Part shown: in pieces, positions 18,260-26,511 of the stretch
Position numbering within the stretch: the stretch's first letter is position 1
Layout of the letters: each line of letters opens with the position of its first letter
Assembly (NCBI GenBank): GCA_965140355.1
Contig: OZ223192.1
Location: forward strand, 248,001 to 312,000
Direction: 5' to 3'
DNA: 64,000 nucleotides
From: Acetobacterium sp965140355
Lineage (GTDB): Bacteria; Bacillota; Clostridia; Eubacteriales; Eubacteriaceae
The notes under the pieces: generated by a model
What the model was told of the DNA's origin: nothing
Databases searched by the model: none
The model's input: the letters and a program-made list of their open reading frames with translations, nothing else
Translations under genes and position numbers: made by a program

Positions 18260-18574
18260 ATGTATTGGAGTATTATAACTTTTCTTGAAAACACTAAATT
18301 GGGTATAAAAGAAAATGCCGAAGATTATTTTAACAAAGATGAAAAAAAAGTAATATTAAATTGGTTTGAAGAATATGTTAGTCAGACTTGTCAGGTTAAT
18401 AAATTTGAAATGGCGATTAATCTAATGTATGATTTATATATCCGCGAAAACTTTGATGTGTATGATGTAAATGAATTTAATAACGTTGTAGCATTTTTAT
18501 CTGAAGAGTATGGACTTAGTAAGGATAATTTTTTAATTTTGCTTACAAGTTTTCGTGAGCTTATATATGAATGA
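18260..18574 (+). CDS. Unknown small helical protein of the caspase cassette
   Basis: A 104-residue acidic, helical protein with AGGAG 10 bases before its ATG. The segment FLENTKLGIKENAEDYF and two further helices suggest a small bundle; there are no catalytic motifs. No family recognised. It lies between the caspase gene and the kinase-like gene, overlapping the latter's extended frame, so it is probably made together with them. Confidence 0.55.
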   Translation: MYWSIITFLENTKLGIKENAEDYFNKDEKKVILNWFEEYVSQTCQVNKFEMAINLMYDLYIRENFDVYDVNEFNNVVAFLSEEYGLSKDNFLILLTSFRELIYE

Positions 18575-18585
18575 GGGAATTATAT

Positions 18586-19107
18586 ATGCGTAAAATCACA
18601 ATTGTTATAAATGGCAAAGGTGGCGTGGGTAAGGATACGATTTGCGATATTGTTTCAAAGAATTTTCCTACAATGTCTGTTTCAGCTATCACTCCAATCA
18701 AAGAGATAGCTTTGAAATATGGTTGGAGCGGTGAAAAAGACTTAAAATCAAGACGGTTTTTGTCTGAGTTAAAAAGAGTATTTACTGAGTATAATGATTT
18801 ATCGACAAATTATTTATTATCTAAGCACAAAGAATTTTTGAGCGATGAAAACTTGGAGATAATATTTGTACATATAAGAGAAGCTGACCAAATAGAGGCT
18901 TTCTTAGAGAAAATAGATAATTTTAAAACAACTCTACTTATAAAAAAAAGGGATCTACCGATTTACAATAACGTTTCTGATGACAATGCAGAGAATTTTT
19001 CGTATAGCTATACATATATGAATGATAAATCTATAGAAAAATTAGAGGAAGATTTTATGGACTTTTTTCAGAATATTTTGGATTCATATGAAAAACAAAA
19101 TATTTAA
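18586..19107 (+). CDS. P-loop kinase-like protein of the caspase cassette
   Basis: A 173-residue protein; the ATG at 18586 is preferred because GAGGG lies 8 bases ahead. It opens with a Walker A motif, ITIVINGKGGVGKDT, of nucleotide/deoxynucleotide monophosphate kinase style (GKDT rather than GKST). KEIALKYGW and a later FVHIREADQIEAF resemble dNMP kinases and P-loop kinases encoded by some phages. A weak Walker B may be LEIIFVHIRE. It may phosphorylate a nucleotide used for signalling or be a modified-nucleotide enzyme; this is inference. It ends the five-gene run. Confidence 0.7.
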   Translation: MRKITIVINGKGGVGKDTICDIVSKNFPTMSVSAITPIKEIALKYGWSGEKDLKSRRFLSELKRVFTEYNDLSTNYLLSKHKEFLSDENLEIIFVHIREADQIEAFLEKIDNFKTTLLIKKRDLPIYNNVSDDNAENFSYSYTYMNDKSIEKLEEDFMDFFQNILDSYEKQNI

Positions 19108-19242
19108 ATCAAGATATCTTTCAATAAGAGCATTTTGGTGAAATGTCTGATTTTTTAATGTCTTAAATATTAAGATCAAAATGAAAACAAATGGTATAGC
19201 TGCAAACCAGTTAAACTTGCTTTTTTAGAAATTTGCATTTTT

Positions 19243-19263
19243 GTACATACGGTGTGTACGCCT
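19243..19263 (+). repeat. Hairpin repeat C1 (GTACATACGG type)
   Basis: GTACATA, CGG, TGTGTAC forms a 7-pair hairpin (one T-G pair) followed by GCCTA. A close copy occurs at 19427. Confidence 0.6.
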
Positions 19264-19426
19264 AAAGAGCATCATTTGTATGAACGAATAATTAAGATTA
19301 ATTATGACGATAGTTTTTAATGCAAATTGTCACCTCGAACCGGTACGGATCATCACCACCAAAGAAAGTGACAAATAAACTTAAGTAATTCTTAATCAAT
19401 TTACCATGGCTTTCTTAATGATTGTC

Positions 19427-19449
19427 GTACATACGGTGGGGTACGCCTA
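19427..19449 (+). repeat. Hairpin repeat C2, next to the att core
   Basis: GTACATACGGTGGGGTAC then GCCTA, a near copy of 19243-19263. It is followed at once by AGGGAACGCCATTTT, which resembles the tRNA-end core at 11286-11300. Confidence 0.6.
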
Positions 19450-19494
19450 GGGAACGCCATTTTATTTCAACTTACACGAATTAATTTAAACTTT

Positions 19495-19518
19495 AGAACT
19501 TCTTTGAGGTTCTTTTTT
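19495..19518 (+). terminator. Hairpin terminator, second copy
   Basis: AGAACTTC, TTT, GAGGTTCT and six Ts; one pair is changed to T-G relative to the first copy. Confidence 0.7.
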
Positions 19519-19639
19519 ATTTTTTTAATAACTGTTTTGTCACAAATCAGCATACTTTTAGTAAATACGGATCTAACCCGCGTTTGTTAAGCAATATTAG
19601 TTTCAATGTTTTTAACTTCAATATTTTAAATACGTAATA

Positions 19640-20050
19640 TTATATTTTTATTTCAAATCGACACTCCTTACCACCGCGTATAATAGTTGAAATAATCTTT
19701 ACTTCCACTTCTCTATCTAGTCCAACGCAAAACTTATTTATAAGACTTCCCAAAGTACAGTAACACATTGTTGGGGAAGCTTTCTCCAATTCTTTATTCA
19801 CAAAAGGACAATAACACTTGTCAAAAACTACATAATAGGATCCATGTTCTTGTTTAAGTCTCCAGTTTTCCATTAAATATTTGATTAATTCATCTTCTGA
19901 ATTAAACTGTTCCTTAAGTTCTTTAACTTTCTCATCTGGCATATGGCTATATGGGCACTTTGTACCACATTGCTTCATTATTTTTTGTTTTTCATCTTCA
20001 TCCGTATATTCATCAAGCCCTTTCAAAAGCATATTAATCCATTGTTCCAT
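19640..20050 (-). CDS. Cys-rich small protein, copy 2
   Basis: A 136-residue protein that differs from copy 1 (11474-11884) at three positions: Glu to Lys and Ser to Gly near residues 26-29, and Asp to Asn near 62. The cysteine pairs and the G-x-E-C-R-F-E-I end are unchanged, so both copies look functional. It has the same AGGAGG site. As it lies next to the chromosomal side, this could be the original copy. Confidence 0.6.
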   Translation of the reverse strand: MEQWINMLLKGLDEYTDEDEKQKIMKQCGTKCPYSHMPDEKVKELKEQFNSEDELIKYLMENWRLKQEHGSYYVVFDKCYCPFVNKELEKASPTMCYCTLGSLINKFCVGLDREVEVKIISTIIRGGKECRFEIKI

Positions 20051-20077
20051 TCTATCCTCCTATATCCTATTATCTAT

Positions 20078-20631
20078 GTAAAATAATTTTAACCATATTA
20101 TTTCAAATATAAGTATAACAAACCGTAATAATAAGTAATATTATCAAATTACCGATACCATCAAAATGTGGAATTAATTGAAATGCTCATAGAATTAACG
20201 ATGAAAGATCAAGTTGTTTCTTAAGCAACATTATCACCCTTCTAAAATAGAACTACCACCATATTAATAAGTTATCTAAAATTATCATATTACTAATATA
20301 CTGTCAATATATAAAAATTCATTTTCTAGGTCCTAGATTATTGATTATACTAAGATTTCTTTCTTTGAGATAAATCGGCAAATGATCAATTCATTTACAT
20401 TGCGGCAGTTTTCTCAGATTGCTTTTTTCTAAGGATAGGAGTTACAATATTATTGTTTACTACAAATTCGATAAAATCCATATAATGATGTAAAAAGAAA
20501 ACACCCCCAAATCTTAAATGCTAGTTAAAGGATAATTACTTGCACTATCCTAACATATAGTGTAAGCAAATTAATAAAAGGGATTGAGGTGATTAAAATT
20601 AACAAATACATTATCAGCGGTATGCGCTGAG
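20078..20631. other. Intergenic stretch, AT-rich
   Basis: I see no gene here. The bases near 20581-20600 carry a GAGGTGATT site that opens a 13-codon frame out of phase with the HTH remnant that follows. Confidence 0.4.
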
Positions 20632-20790
20632 ATGGGGTTTACACTAGGTGGTGAGATGTCAAAACTGCTTAATATTGGTATATCGACGTATAATCAATAT
20701 GAAACAGGTGCAAAAGGAATAATTGCAGAGATTGCTTTAGAAAAATTTATCAGGACGAATTTTTTGCCAGCAGGAATATGGGTTGAGTAA
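20632..20790 (+). pseudogene. Remnant of an XRE-family helix-turn-helix gene
   Basis: The 52 codons from the ATG at 20632 encode FTLGGEMSKLLNIGISTYNQ and YETGAKGI, a classic XRE helix-turn-helix, then end in GIWVE. The same frame is open back to 20593 without a standard start, while the ribosome binding site at 20586 leads into another frame. It looks like a phage-type regulator damaged at its start and shortened. Confidence 0.55.
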
Positions 20791-21312
20791 GTCAGTAGAG
20801 AAAATTCCCCAGAAGCCACTGGGAGAGCGTAAACTTTGGCAATGAAGCTGAAGAAAATTACTAATATATGCTGAAAAATGACCAGGTTATAATCACGCGT
20901 TACACTGATGCCAGTGAAGAGATACGCTGTTCCTGAGATCCTGGGTGATATCCGGGATGACCAGCATCAGCCTTTGTGAGACCATTTAGTTTGCATTTCA
21001 TTCGGAGCATCATATTATTCTCTTTGCAGATTCAAAAAATCGTTCGTAAACGCCCACGGTAACGACAATTCATTCAAGGGTAATTATAAATGCGTGCACA
21101 CCATCCTTCGCATTTTTCGGATCTTCCCGGATTAATTCATAAATTTGCGCTCGAAAATTTGCGTGTTTTCAGGTTTGCTTTAGCCGTTTTGTGTCATCAG
21201 TCATGTTAGTCACGTTTTCCTCAGTAAATTCAGGAATTCTCTTCATTCTCTTTGTTACAGCCTGAAAGGTGTTTTTGGCACTTTTTAATTTATTCAATTT
21301 TATTACCAACGA
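20791..21312. other. Intergenic stretch, decayed sequence
   Basis: No intact gene. The stretch is less AT-rich than its left neighbour and has many stops in all frames; it may be old coding sequence that I cannot identify. Confidence 0.4.
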
Positions 21313-21858
21313 TCAAGATGTTTTTATTGTATCAAGACATTTGTGCAGCCATGCAATATATGAATCTTCTCTCATAACGGCACCTAATAATACCGCATAA
21401 TCTCCAAATTCTTTAGTGCCATAAGGCGGGATATCATCGACATATTCAGATAAAGATTTTTCGAGGGTATCTTTTTTAAAATGGTGTTTAGTGAGTTGGC
21501 TGTGTAAATGTTTTTCATAATCAGATACAGACATAAAGTCGGTGAAAAAAGTTCTTAATCGAAACACGTCTTTTGGTGTTACCGGCAATGATTCATCCAT
21601 TAATAGCCACGCAACAAATTCTTCATGTCCTTTGGGAGTAATGGTGTATAATTTTTTTTCTAATTTTTCACCTTGAATAATCATCTCAACAGAAATAAGC
21701 TTTTCATCTAATAAACGTTTTAATTCAGGGTAAACCTGACTGTGTCTGGCATGCCAAAAATTTGCCATGATCCGCTTTTCAAATTCTTTAGAAATATCAT
21801 AGCCTGTTATTGGTTCACGATCAATTAGTCCGAGTAATGCGTATTTTAAAGTCCTCAA
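21313..21858 (-). CDS. PadR-family transcriptional regulator
   Basis: A 181-residue protein. The TTG start at 21858 is chosen because AGAGG lies just ahead and the product then begins LRTLKYALLGLIDREPITGY, the standard PadR N-terminus. The winged helix covers about 1-85 (HARHSQVYPELKRLLDEKLI is the recognition region), followed by a C-terminal dimer helix region (Vir_C-type) to the end. It diverges from the flavoprotein gene at 22205. A PadR-type box ATGT-N8-ACAT lies in the gap, so it probably represses that gene until a ligand, perhaps an aromatic acid, is present. Confidence 0.85.
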   Translation of the reverse strand: MRTLKYALLGLIDREPITGYDISKEFEKRIMANFWHARHSQVYPELKRLLDEKLISVEMIIQGEKLEKKLYTITPKGHEEFVAWLLMDESLPVTPKDVFRLRTFFTDFMSVSDYEKHLHSQLTKHHFKKDTLEKSLSEYVDDIPPYGTKEFGDYAVLLGAVMREDSYIAWLHKCLDTIKTS

Positions 21859-22091
21859 ATATAGTCCTCTTTCATAAATTTTACTTATAATAAATAATTC
21901 TAGCATAAATTCATTGGCTTTAACAGGTGTTATTTTAGTGAATTAAATTTTGATTTTGAACAAAAAAGGATTAGCAGTGTTTGAAAGAGTAGTGGTTGTT
22001 CTGCTCTGTGATTTCAATTTTGTGACTGACGGCGTATCGTTTAAGCTGATTTAAAAACGATTACAAGTGAATCGGATTAAAGCAGTCTAAA

Positions 22092-22109
22092 CATGTAAAT
22101 ATATACATG
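22092..22109. promoter_or_regulatory. PadR-type operator
   Basis: CATGTA, six bases, TACATG includes ATGT-N8-ACAT at 22093-22108, the consensus of PadR boxes. It ends 6 bases before the -35 element of the flavoprotein promoter. Confidence 0.6.
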
Positions 22110-22115
22110 ATATCA

Positions 22116-22144
22116 TTGACATCAATTCAATATCATGTTAAGAT
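22116..22144 (+). promoter_or_regulatory. Promoter of the flavoprotein gene
   Basis: TTGACA at 22116-22121 and TAAGAT at 22139-22144 with a 17-base spacer, 60 bases before the start codon. Confidence 0.55.
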
Positions 22145-22204
22145 TTTATCAAATATTTTACTGGTTATGGACAAAATAAACGGAAGGATTAAGGAGAATT
22201 AACG

Positions 22205-24154
22205 ATGCAGAGAAAATATCCTAATTTATGTAAACCAATTAAAATTGGTAATGTAACTTTCAGGAACAGAATGTTTGGAGCGCCCATGGGAGGCACCGAT
22301 ATTACTGCCGACTGTACTATTGGACCAAAATCAAAAGCTTTTTATGAATTGAGAGCTAAAGGTGGTGCCGCGGTAGTCACTGTCAGTGAATGCGTTGTCC
22401 ATCCCGAAACAGAAGGGTCGCATATGTATCATCTTGACTTGCAAACGGTTGATTCACTGGCCAGTTTTACTTATACCGCAGATGCAATCCGCCGACATGG
22501 TGCTATTCCCAGTGTCGAGTTGTCCCATTCAGGACAGTATGCAGGGACTTATCTTACCGATAAAGATAAGAAAGGTAACATGGCGCAGTGGGGACCCAGT
22601 GAAGGTACACGTCCTGACGGAAAACCTGTTAAAGCATTGACCAAGGAACTCATTGAAGATATCGTTGCCGCTTACGGACGAGTTGCCGGACTGGCTAAAC
22701 GGGCAGGGTTTGAAATGATTATGATTCATGGAGGTCATGGGTGGCTGTTGAATCAATTTTTATCACCATATTTTAATCATCGGACAGATCAATACGGTGG
22801 TCCATTGGAAAATCGGGTTCGTTTAGTTTTAGAAGTTTTAGACAGCGTTCGAGAAGCTGTTGGTCCAGGTTTTCCAATTGAGTTTCGAATGAGTGGCTCT
22901 GAATTTTTCGAAGGTGGTTATAAACTTGAAGATGGCGTTGAAATTGCAAAATTAGTGGAATCCAAGGTGGATTTGTTGCATATTACCGCAGGTACCTATC
23001 AAACCGGTTTCGGATTGACCCATCCATCGATGTTTGAACCGCATGGCCGAAATGTTTATCTTGCGGCAGAAATCAAAAAACACGTATCTGTTCCAGTTGC
23101 AACCCTTGGGGGATTAAATGATCCAGCGATGATGGAAGAGATCATTGCTTCAGGTCAGGCCGATGTTGTTGAAATGGCGCGAGCGTTATTGGCAGATCCT
23201 TTTTTACCACGAAAAGTTATGAGCAATCAGGATGCCGATATTATAAAATGTTTACGATGTTTTACCTGCATGGCTGAACGGGCAGTTACTTCTACCCGAC
23301 GTTGTACTGTCAACCCTTTAATTGGGCGAGAAATGGATGGCACTGAAATTATTCCAACTGCTAAGCCAGGGAAAGTGTTAGTGGCTGGCGGTGGACCAGC
23401 TGGGCTGGAAGCCGCTTTGACGGCAGCAAAACGTGGTCATAAAGTAATCCTTTGCGAAAAAGGGGAGCAGCTGGGCGGAATTCTTAAAGGTGAACAGGCA
23501 CTTCCATTTAAATATGAAATGTATGAGTTGGGTGTTACTCTAGAAAAATTGACTCGTGATGCCGGGGTTGAGATCCGTTTGAATACACCAGTAACAAAAG
23601 AATACGTTGATCAGGAAAATGTTGATGCATTGATTGTAGCGGTGGGTTCAGAACCAATCATTCCACCAATTCCAGGACTTGATGGAGACAATGTGATCGT
23701 AGTTAACGATTATTATAAGGTTAAAGATCAGGTTAGTAACGATGTAGTTGTTTTAGGCGGTGGTTTGGCAGGTTGTGAAATGGCAATTCATTTTGCCCGC
23801 GAAGGGAAGAACGTTCACCTGGTGGAAATGCGATCTGAATTGGCACCAGACGCTAATCTTCGTCATCGACCGTTGATGATGAACGAAATCGCAAAATGTG
23901 GCGTTGAGGTACATACTGAATTAAAAGGATTGCGCGTTACTGATCAAGGGGTAGTTTGTGAAGATTCGACCAGTCAGGAAATATTAGTGCCCGGAACAAC
24001 CATTATTTGCGCCCTCGGTCAAAAGCCGCGACGTAATATTGCCGAAGAGTTGATTGATTGTGCACCTTACGTCGTCGAAATTGGGGATTGTGTCAAAGCG
24101 GCTACAATTACCACAGCTATCTATCAAGGATATCATGCAGCCTTGGATATCTAA
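22205..24154 (+). CDS. Old-yellow-enzyme-type NADH:flavin oxidoreductase / 2,4-dienoyl-CoA reductase-like
   Basis: A 649-residue iron-sulfur flavoprotein with AAGGAG before its ATG. Residues about 1-345 are the FMN TIM barrel (MIHGGHGWLLNQFLSPYFN with the active-site region, RTDQYGGPLENRVR). A 4Fe-4S ligand set follows: Cys349, Cys352, Cys355 and Cys367 (CLRCFTC plus a later Cys). An FAD domain begins at KVLVAGGGPAGLEAA (about 396) and an NAD domain at VVVLGGGLAGCEMA (about 515). Family members reduce enoyl or dienoyl double bonds, or demethylate or deaminate amines. The neighbouring methyltransferase genes suggest work on a plant-derived aromatic or enoate, but the substrate is unknown. Confidence 0.85.
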   Translation: MQRKYPNLCKPIKIGNVTFRNRMFGAPMGGTDITADCTIGPKSKAFYELRAKGGAAVVTVSECVVHPETEGSHMYHLDLQTVDSLASFTYTADAIRRHGAIPSVELSHSGQYAGTYLTDKDKKGNMAQWGPSEGTRPDGKPVKALTKELIEDIVAAYGRVAGLAKRAGFEMIMIHGGHGWLLNQFLSPYFNHRTDQYGGPLENRVRLVLEVLDSVREAVGPGFPIEFRMSGSEFFEGGYKLEDGVEIAKLVESKVDLLHITAGTYQTGFGLTHPSMFEPHGRNVYLAAEIKKHVSVPVATLGGLNDPAMMEEIIASGQADVVEMARALLADPFLPRKVMSNQDADIIKCLRCFTCMAERAVTSTRRCTVNPLIGREMDGTEIIPTAKPGKVLVAGGGPAGLEAALTAAKRGHKVILCEKGEQLGGILKGEQALPFKYEMYELGVTLEKLTRDAGVEIRLNTPVTKEYVDQENVDALIVAVGSEPIIPPIPGLDGDNVIVVNDYYKVKDQVSNDVVVLGGGLAGCEMAIHFAREGKNVHLVEMRSELAPDANLRHRPLMMNEIAKCGVEVHTELKGLRVTDQGVVCEDSTSQEILVPGTTIICALGQKPRRNIAEELIDCAPYVVEIGDCVKAATITTAIYQGYHAALDI

Positions 24155-24239
24155 AGATGATTAAGGTTAAAATTAAAGGGCAAAGAATAGCATTTTAATT
24201 TTAATCATATCGCTAAATCATCTAACATTTACGATTGTT

Positions 24240-24282
24240 AAACGAGTTTGTCGAAGTATTTCGACAAACTCGTTTATTTTCG
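24240..24282. terminator. Bidirectional terminator between convergent genes
   Basis: A perfect 16-pair stem, AAACGAGTTTGTCGAA with its complement at 24260-24275, around a GTAT loop. It serves the flavoprotein gene and the oppositely directed TetR gene. Confidence 0.9.
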
Positions 24283-24357
24283 TCTGCGAATGTCTTCTTT
24301 GAAGAATAACAATTTAAATTTTCGACACAACGATTGCAATGTTGACCAATTTACGTA

Positions 24358-25017
24358 TTATTTGATGACGAAATAAGGCTTGAATTCAAAATCGAGTGAG
24401 CCAATGACCGATTTACTGGTATTAATAAGTTCAACAATTCGATTTTCATCAATTCGCATAAACCGAAAGAGCATTTGAATCGTATAATCAAGGCATTCTT
24501 CCATACTGCAATTGAGCTCCTGATTTAAAAAACCTAACCGAATCGCCATTGAAGCGGCAAAGAATCCTCGTGCTAACAAACTGATTTCGTCGCTATCATG
24601 GTTGATGTTCAATTTGTATTGGCGGTCATGTATTTTGAAAAAGCTTTTGTAGTTGGAAAAATAGATATCTTCAAAATTTCCATTAGCACTCTCTTGAACG
24701 AAAGACTTTACATGGGGATCGGTATAAGTCAGGGTATCTTGTAATCGAATCTCAATGGCAGTGCTTAGTTGGAGATCATATTTTTGATGATTGAAATAGT
24801 CCTGATATAATTTCAAAGCAATGTTGTTTTTATTACTTAAGGTATAACGTTCGGAAACGTCACGCGCTAAATGGGATTTTGATTTGAAGTAATAAGAAAT
24901 CAGTGGTTTGGTAATGTTTAAACAGTCGGCGATTTGATAAAAGTAAGTATTATCATAACCTTGTTCATAAAATAATTGGGTAGCAATGGTTAGGATATTT
25001 TCACGTTGATTAGCCAT
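24358..25017 (-). CDS. TetR-family regulator (paralogue 1)
   Basis: A 219-residue protein with an N-terminal TetR helix-turn-helix: ENILTIATQLFYEQGYDNT, then ITKPLISYYFKSKSHLA as the recognition helix region. The C-terminal domain (about 60-219) is a ligand-binding helix bundle ending FEFKPYFVIK. It is a clear paralogue of the gene at 26512-27171 with the same length and ending. It diverges from an MFS transporter gene, and two AACATGTT palindromes lie between them, so it probably represses that transporter and itself. Confidence 0.85.
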   Translation of the reverse strand: MANQRENILTIATQLFYEQGYDNTYFYQIADCLNITKPLISYYFKSKSHLARDVSERYTLSNKNNIALKLYQDYFNHQKYDLQLSTAIEIRLQDTLTYTDPHVKSFVQESANGNFEDIYFSNYKSFFKIHDRQYKLNINHDSDEISLLARGFFAASMAIRLGFLNQELNCSMEECLDYTIQMLFRFMRIDENRIVELINTSKSVIGSLDFEFKPYFVIK

Positions 25018-25071
25018 CTGATCTTCTCCTGAAAATTAAAATTAACTATATTATATCAGATTACACAAAAA

Positions 25072-25085
25072 TTGAACATGTTAAA
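25072..25085. promoter_or_regulatory. Operator O1 between TetR and MFS genes
   Basis: TTGAACATGTTAAA, a palindrome with one mismatch, 6 bases ahead of the -35 element of the MFS promoter. Confidence 0.6.
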
Positions 25086-25091
25086 TTTTTA

Positions 25092-25120
25092 TTGACAGAA
25101 AATTATGACCATAATATAAT
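25092..25120 (+). promoter_or_regulatory. Promoter of the MFS gene
   Basis: TTGACA at 25092-25097 and TATAAT at 25115-25120 with a 17-base spacer, flanked on both sides by AACATGTT operators. Confidence 0.8.
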
Positions 25121-25128
25121 ATGATAAG

Positions 25129-25142
25129 TTTAACATGTTAAA
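25129..25142. promoter_or_regulatory. Operator O2 between TetR and MFS genes
   Basis: TTTAACATGTTAAA, a perfect 14-base palindrome just after the -10 element, placed to block transcription. Confidence 0.7.
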
Positions 25143-25204
25143 ATTTGGATTAATCTAAATAATTGACAAAGTAAAAAAAGAGAAGTTTGTTAGGAGAAAA
25201 AATT

Positions 25205-26386
25205 TTGGAAAAAAAGAAAATCAAAGTTGCAATATTGTCAATGGCATCGCTATTGATGATATCTATGACAGCCTCAGCTATTTTGGCTGATATTCAACGC
25301 TATTTTGAAGGTGTCAATCCAGCGCTTATTCAAATGGTATTTACTTTACCGGCTTTGGTGGGATTGGTATTTGCATTTGCATCCGGTCCGCTTTCATTAC
25401 GATTGTCGAAAAAGAGTTTGGTTATTTTTGCCTCAACCAGTGGTTTTATTGGCGGAATGATTGCGTTAGTATTTGGTTCGTCAAATATCTATATCTTATT
25501 GTTTTGCAGTATGCTGATCGGAGTTGCGCAAGGAATTAACGCAACGATGTCGATGGCTTTGATTGCCGATTATTTTGTAGGGGCTGAAAGTAGTGCCTTG
25601 ATGGGGTTACAATCGGCATTTGTCAATGGTGGAGGCATGGTATTGATTTTTACTTCCGGGATGTTGGCTGGTATCCAATGGCAATGGTCTTATCTCGTTT
25701 ATTTCATTTTTATTCCGGTAATTGTGATCGTCATGAAAAATTTACCGAAGGATAATCCTGTGGTAGAGGTTTCGGAAAAGCACTCGGAAGTAGGTGCAAA
25801 ACTTAATAGCCGTGTTTATCTAACGGCCTTGGTGATGTTTTTATTTGGCATTTTTCTTTTCGTTTTTCAAACAAATGTTGCTTTATATGTTGCCAGCCGC
25901 GGATTTGGAGATGCATCGATTAGTGGTATTATTAATGCGGTAATGTCTGGTGCGGGTATGATTACGGGGATCTTTTTTGGTCAGATTCAACGTATTTTAA
26001 AAAAGATGGTTATTCCTGTAGCTTTGGTTGTTGCCGGTATGGGCATGTTAATAATTTTTACGGTTGGAAGTCTGCCGTCTTTATTTATTGCTGCAATTTG
26101 TTGTGGATTTGGTTTGGCTTCGGTTACACCGGCCGGAACTTTTTTAGCTGCTAATTCTGTTAATCCTTCGATTAGCGCATTAGCAATTGCTATTGTTACA
26201 GCGTCTACAAACTTGGGAATTTTTGTATCACCAATTATTTCTAATGCGGTGGCTAATGCCAATGGCGGAGATATTAGTATTAAGTTTATGATGGCAGCGC
26301 TGGGATTATTTGTGGTTGGCATTCTGGCTTGGATTGGAAATATGCTTTTAGACAAGAAAAAACAAGAACAAGTTGGTAATATTTAA
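25205..26386 (+). CDS. MFS transporter
   Basis: A 393-residue membrane protein with about 12 hydrophobic segments. The TTG at 25205 is chosen because TAGGAG is 8 bases ahead. Motif-A-like sequence after helix 2 is weak (GPLSLRLSKKSLV). The first helices carry ILSMASLLMISMTASAI, like carboxylate or aromatic-acid transporters of the major facilitator superfamily. It is controlled by the divergent TetR gene and probably imports the substrate, or exports a product, of the nearby flavoprotein or methyltransferase pathway. Confidence 0.8.
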   Translation: MEKKKIKVAILSMASLLMISMTASAILADIQRYFEGVNPALIQMVFTLPALVGLVFAFASGPLSLRLSKKSLVIFASTSGFIGGMIALVFGSSNIYILLFCSMLIGVAQGINATMSMALIADYFVGAESSALMGLQSAFVNGGGMVLIFTSGMLAGIQWQWSYLVYFIFIPVIVIVMKNLPKDNPVVEVSEKHSEVGAKLNSRVYLTALVMFLFGIFLFVFQTNVALYVASRGFGDASISGIINAVMSGAGMITGIFFGQIQRILKKMVIPVALVVAGMGMLIIFTVGSLPSLFIAAICCGFGLASVTPAGTFLAANSVNPSISALAIAIVTASTNLGIFVSPIISNAVANANGGDISIKFMMAALGLFVVGILAWIGNMLLDKKKQEQVGNI

Positions 26387-26420
26387 AAATAATAGGTATC
26401 CGCACGTGATAGTGTTAATA

Positions 26421-26466
26421 AAAAGACCTCCGAGATTAAGGTAATTTAATCTCGGAGGTCTTTTTA
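26421..26466. terminator. Bidirectional terminator
   Basis: A 19-pair perfect stem (AAAAGACCTCCGAGATTAA with its complement at 26446-26464) and a 6-base loop, between the MFS gene and the oppositely directed second TetR gene. Confidence 0.9.
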
Positions 26467-26511
26467 TTGAGCATTACAGGATAATTTTGATTAATTTGTG
26501 ATCCGACGTTT

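Larger units (their letters stand above)
19108..19453. other. Intergenic stretch with a duplicated hairpin
   Basis: No gene. It holds two related short hairpins (19243 and 19427), the second directly abutting the large direct repeat B2. Confidence 0.5.
19454..20077 (+). repeat. Large direct repeat B2 (about 0.62 kb)
   Basis: Second copy of the block at 11291-11911, in the same orientation, 8.16 kb away. It has a few substitutions and short indels. The shared left edge is the tRNA-end core ACGCCATTTT, which fits duplication by site-specific integration. Confidence 0.9.
21859..22204. other. Divergent control region between padR-like and flavoprotein genes
   Basis: No gene. It contains the PadR-type operator and a promoter reading right, listed separately. 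Confidence 0.6.
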
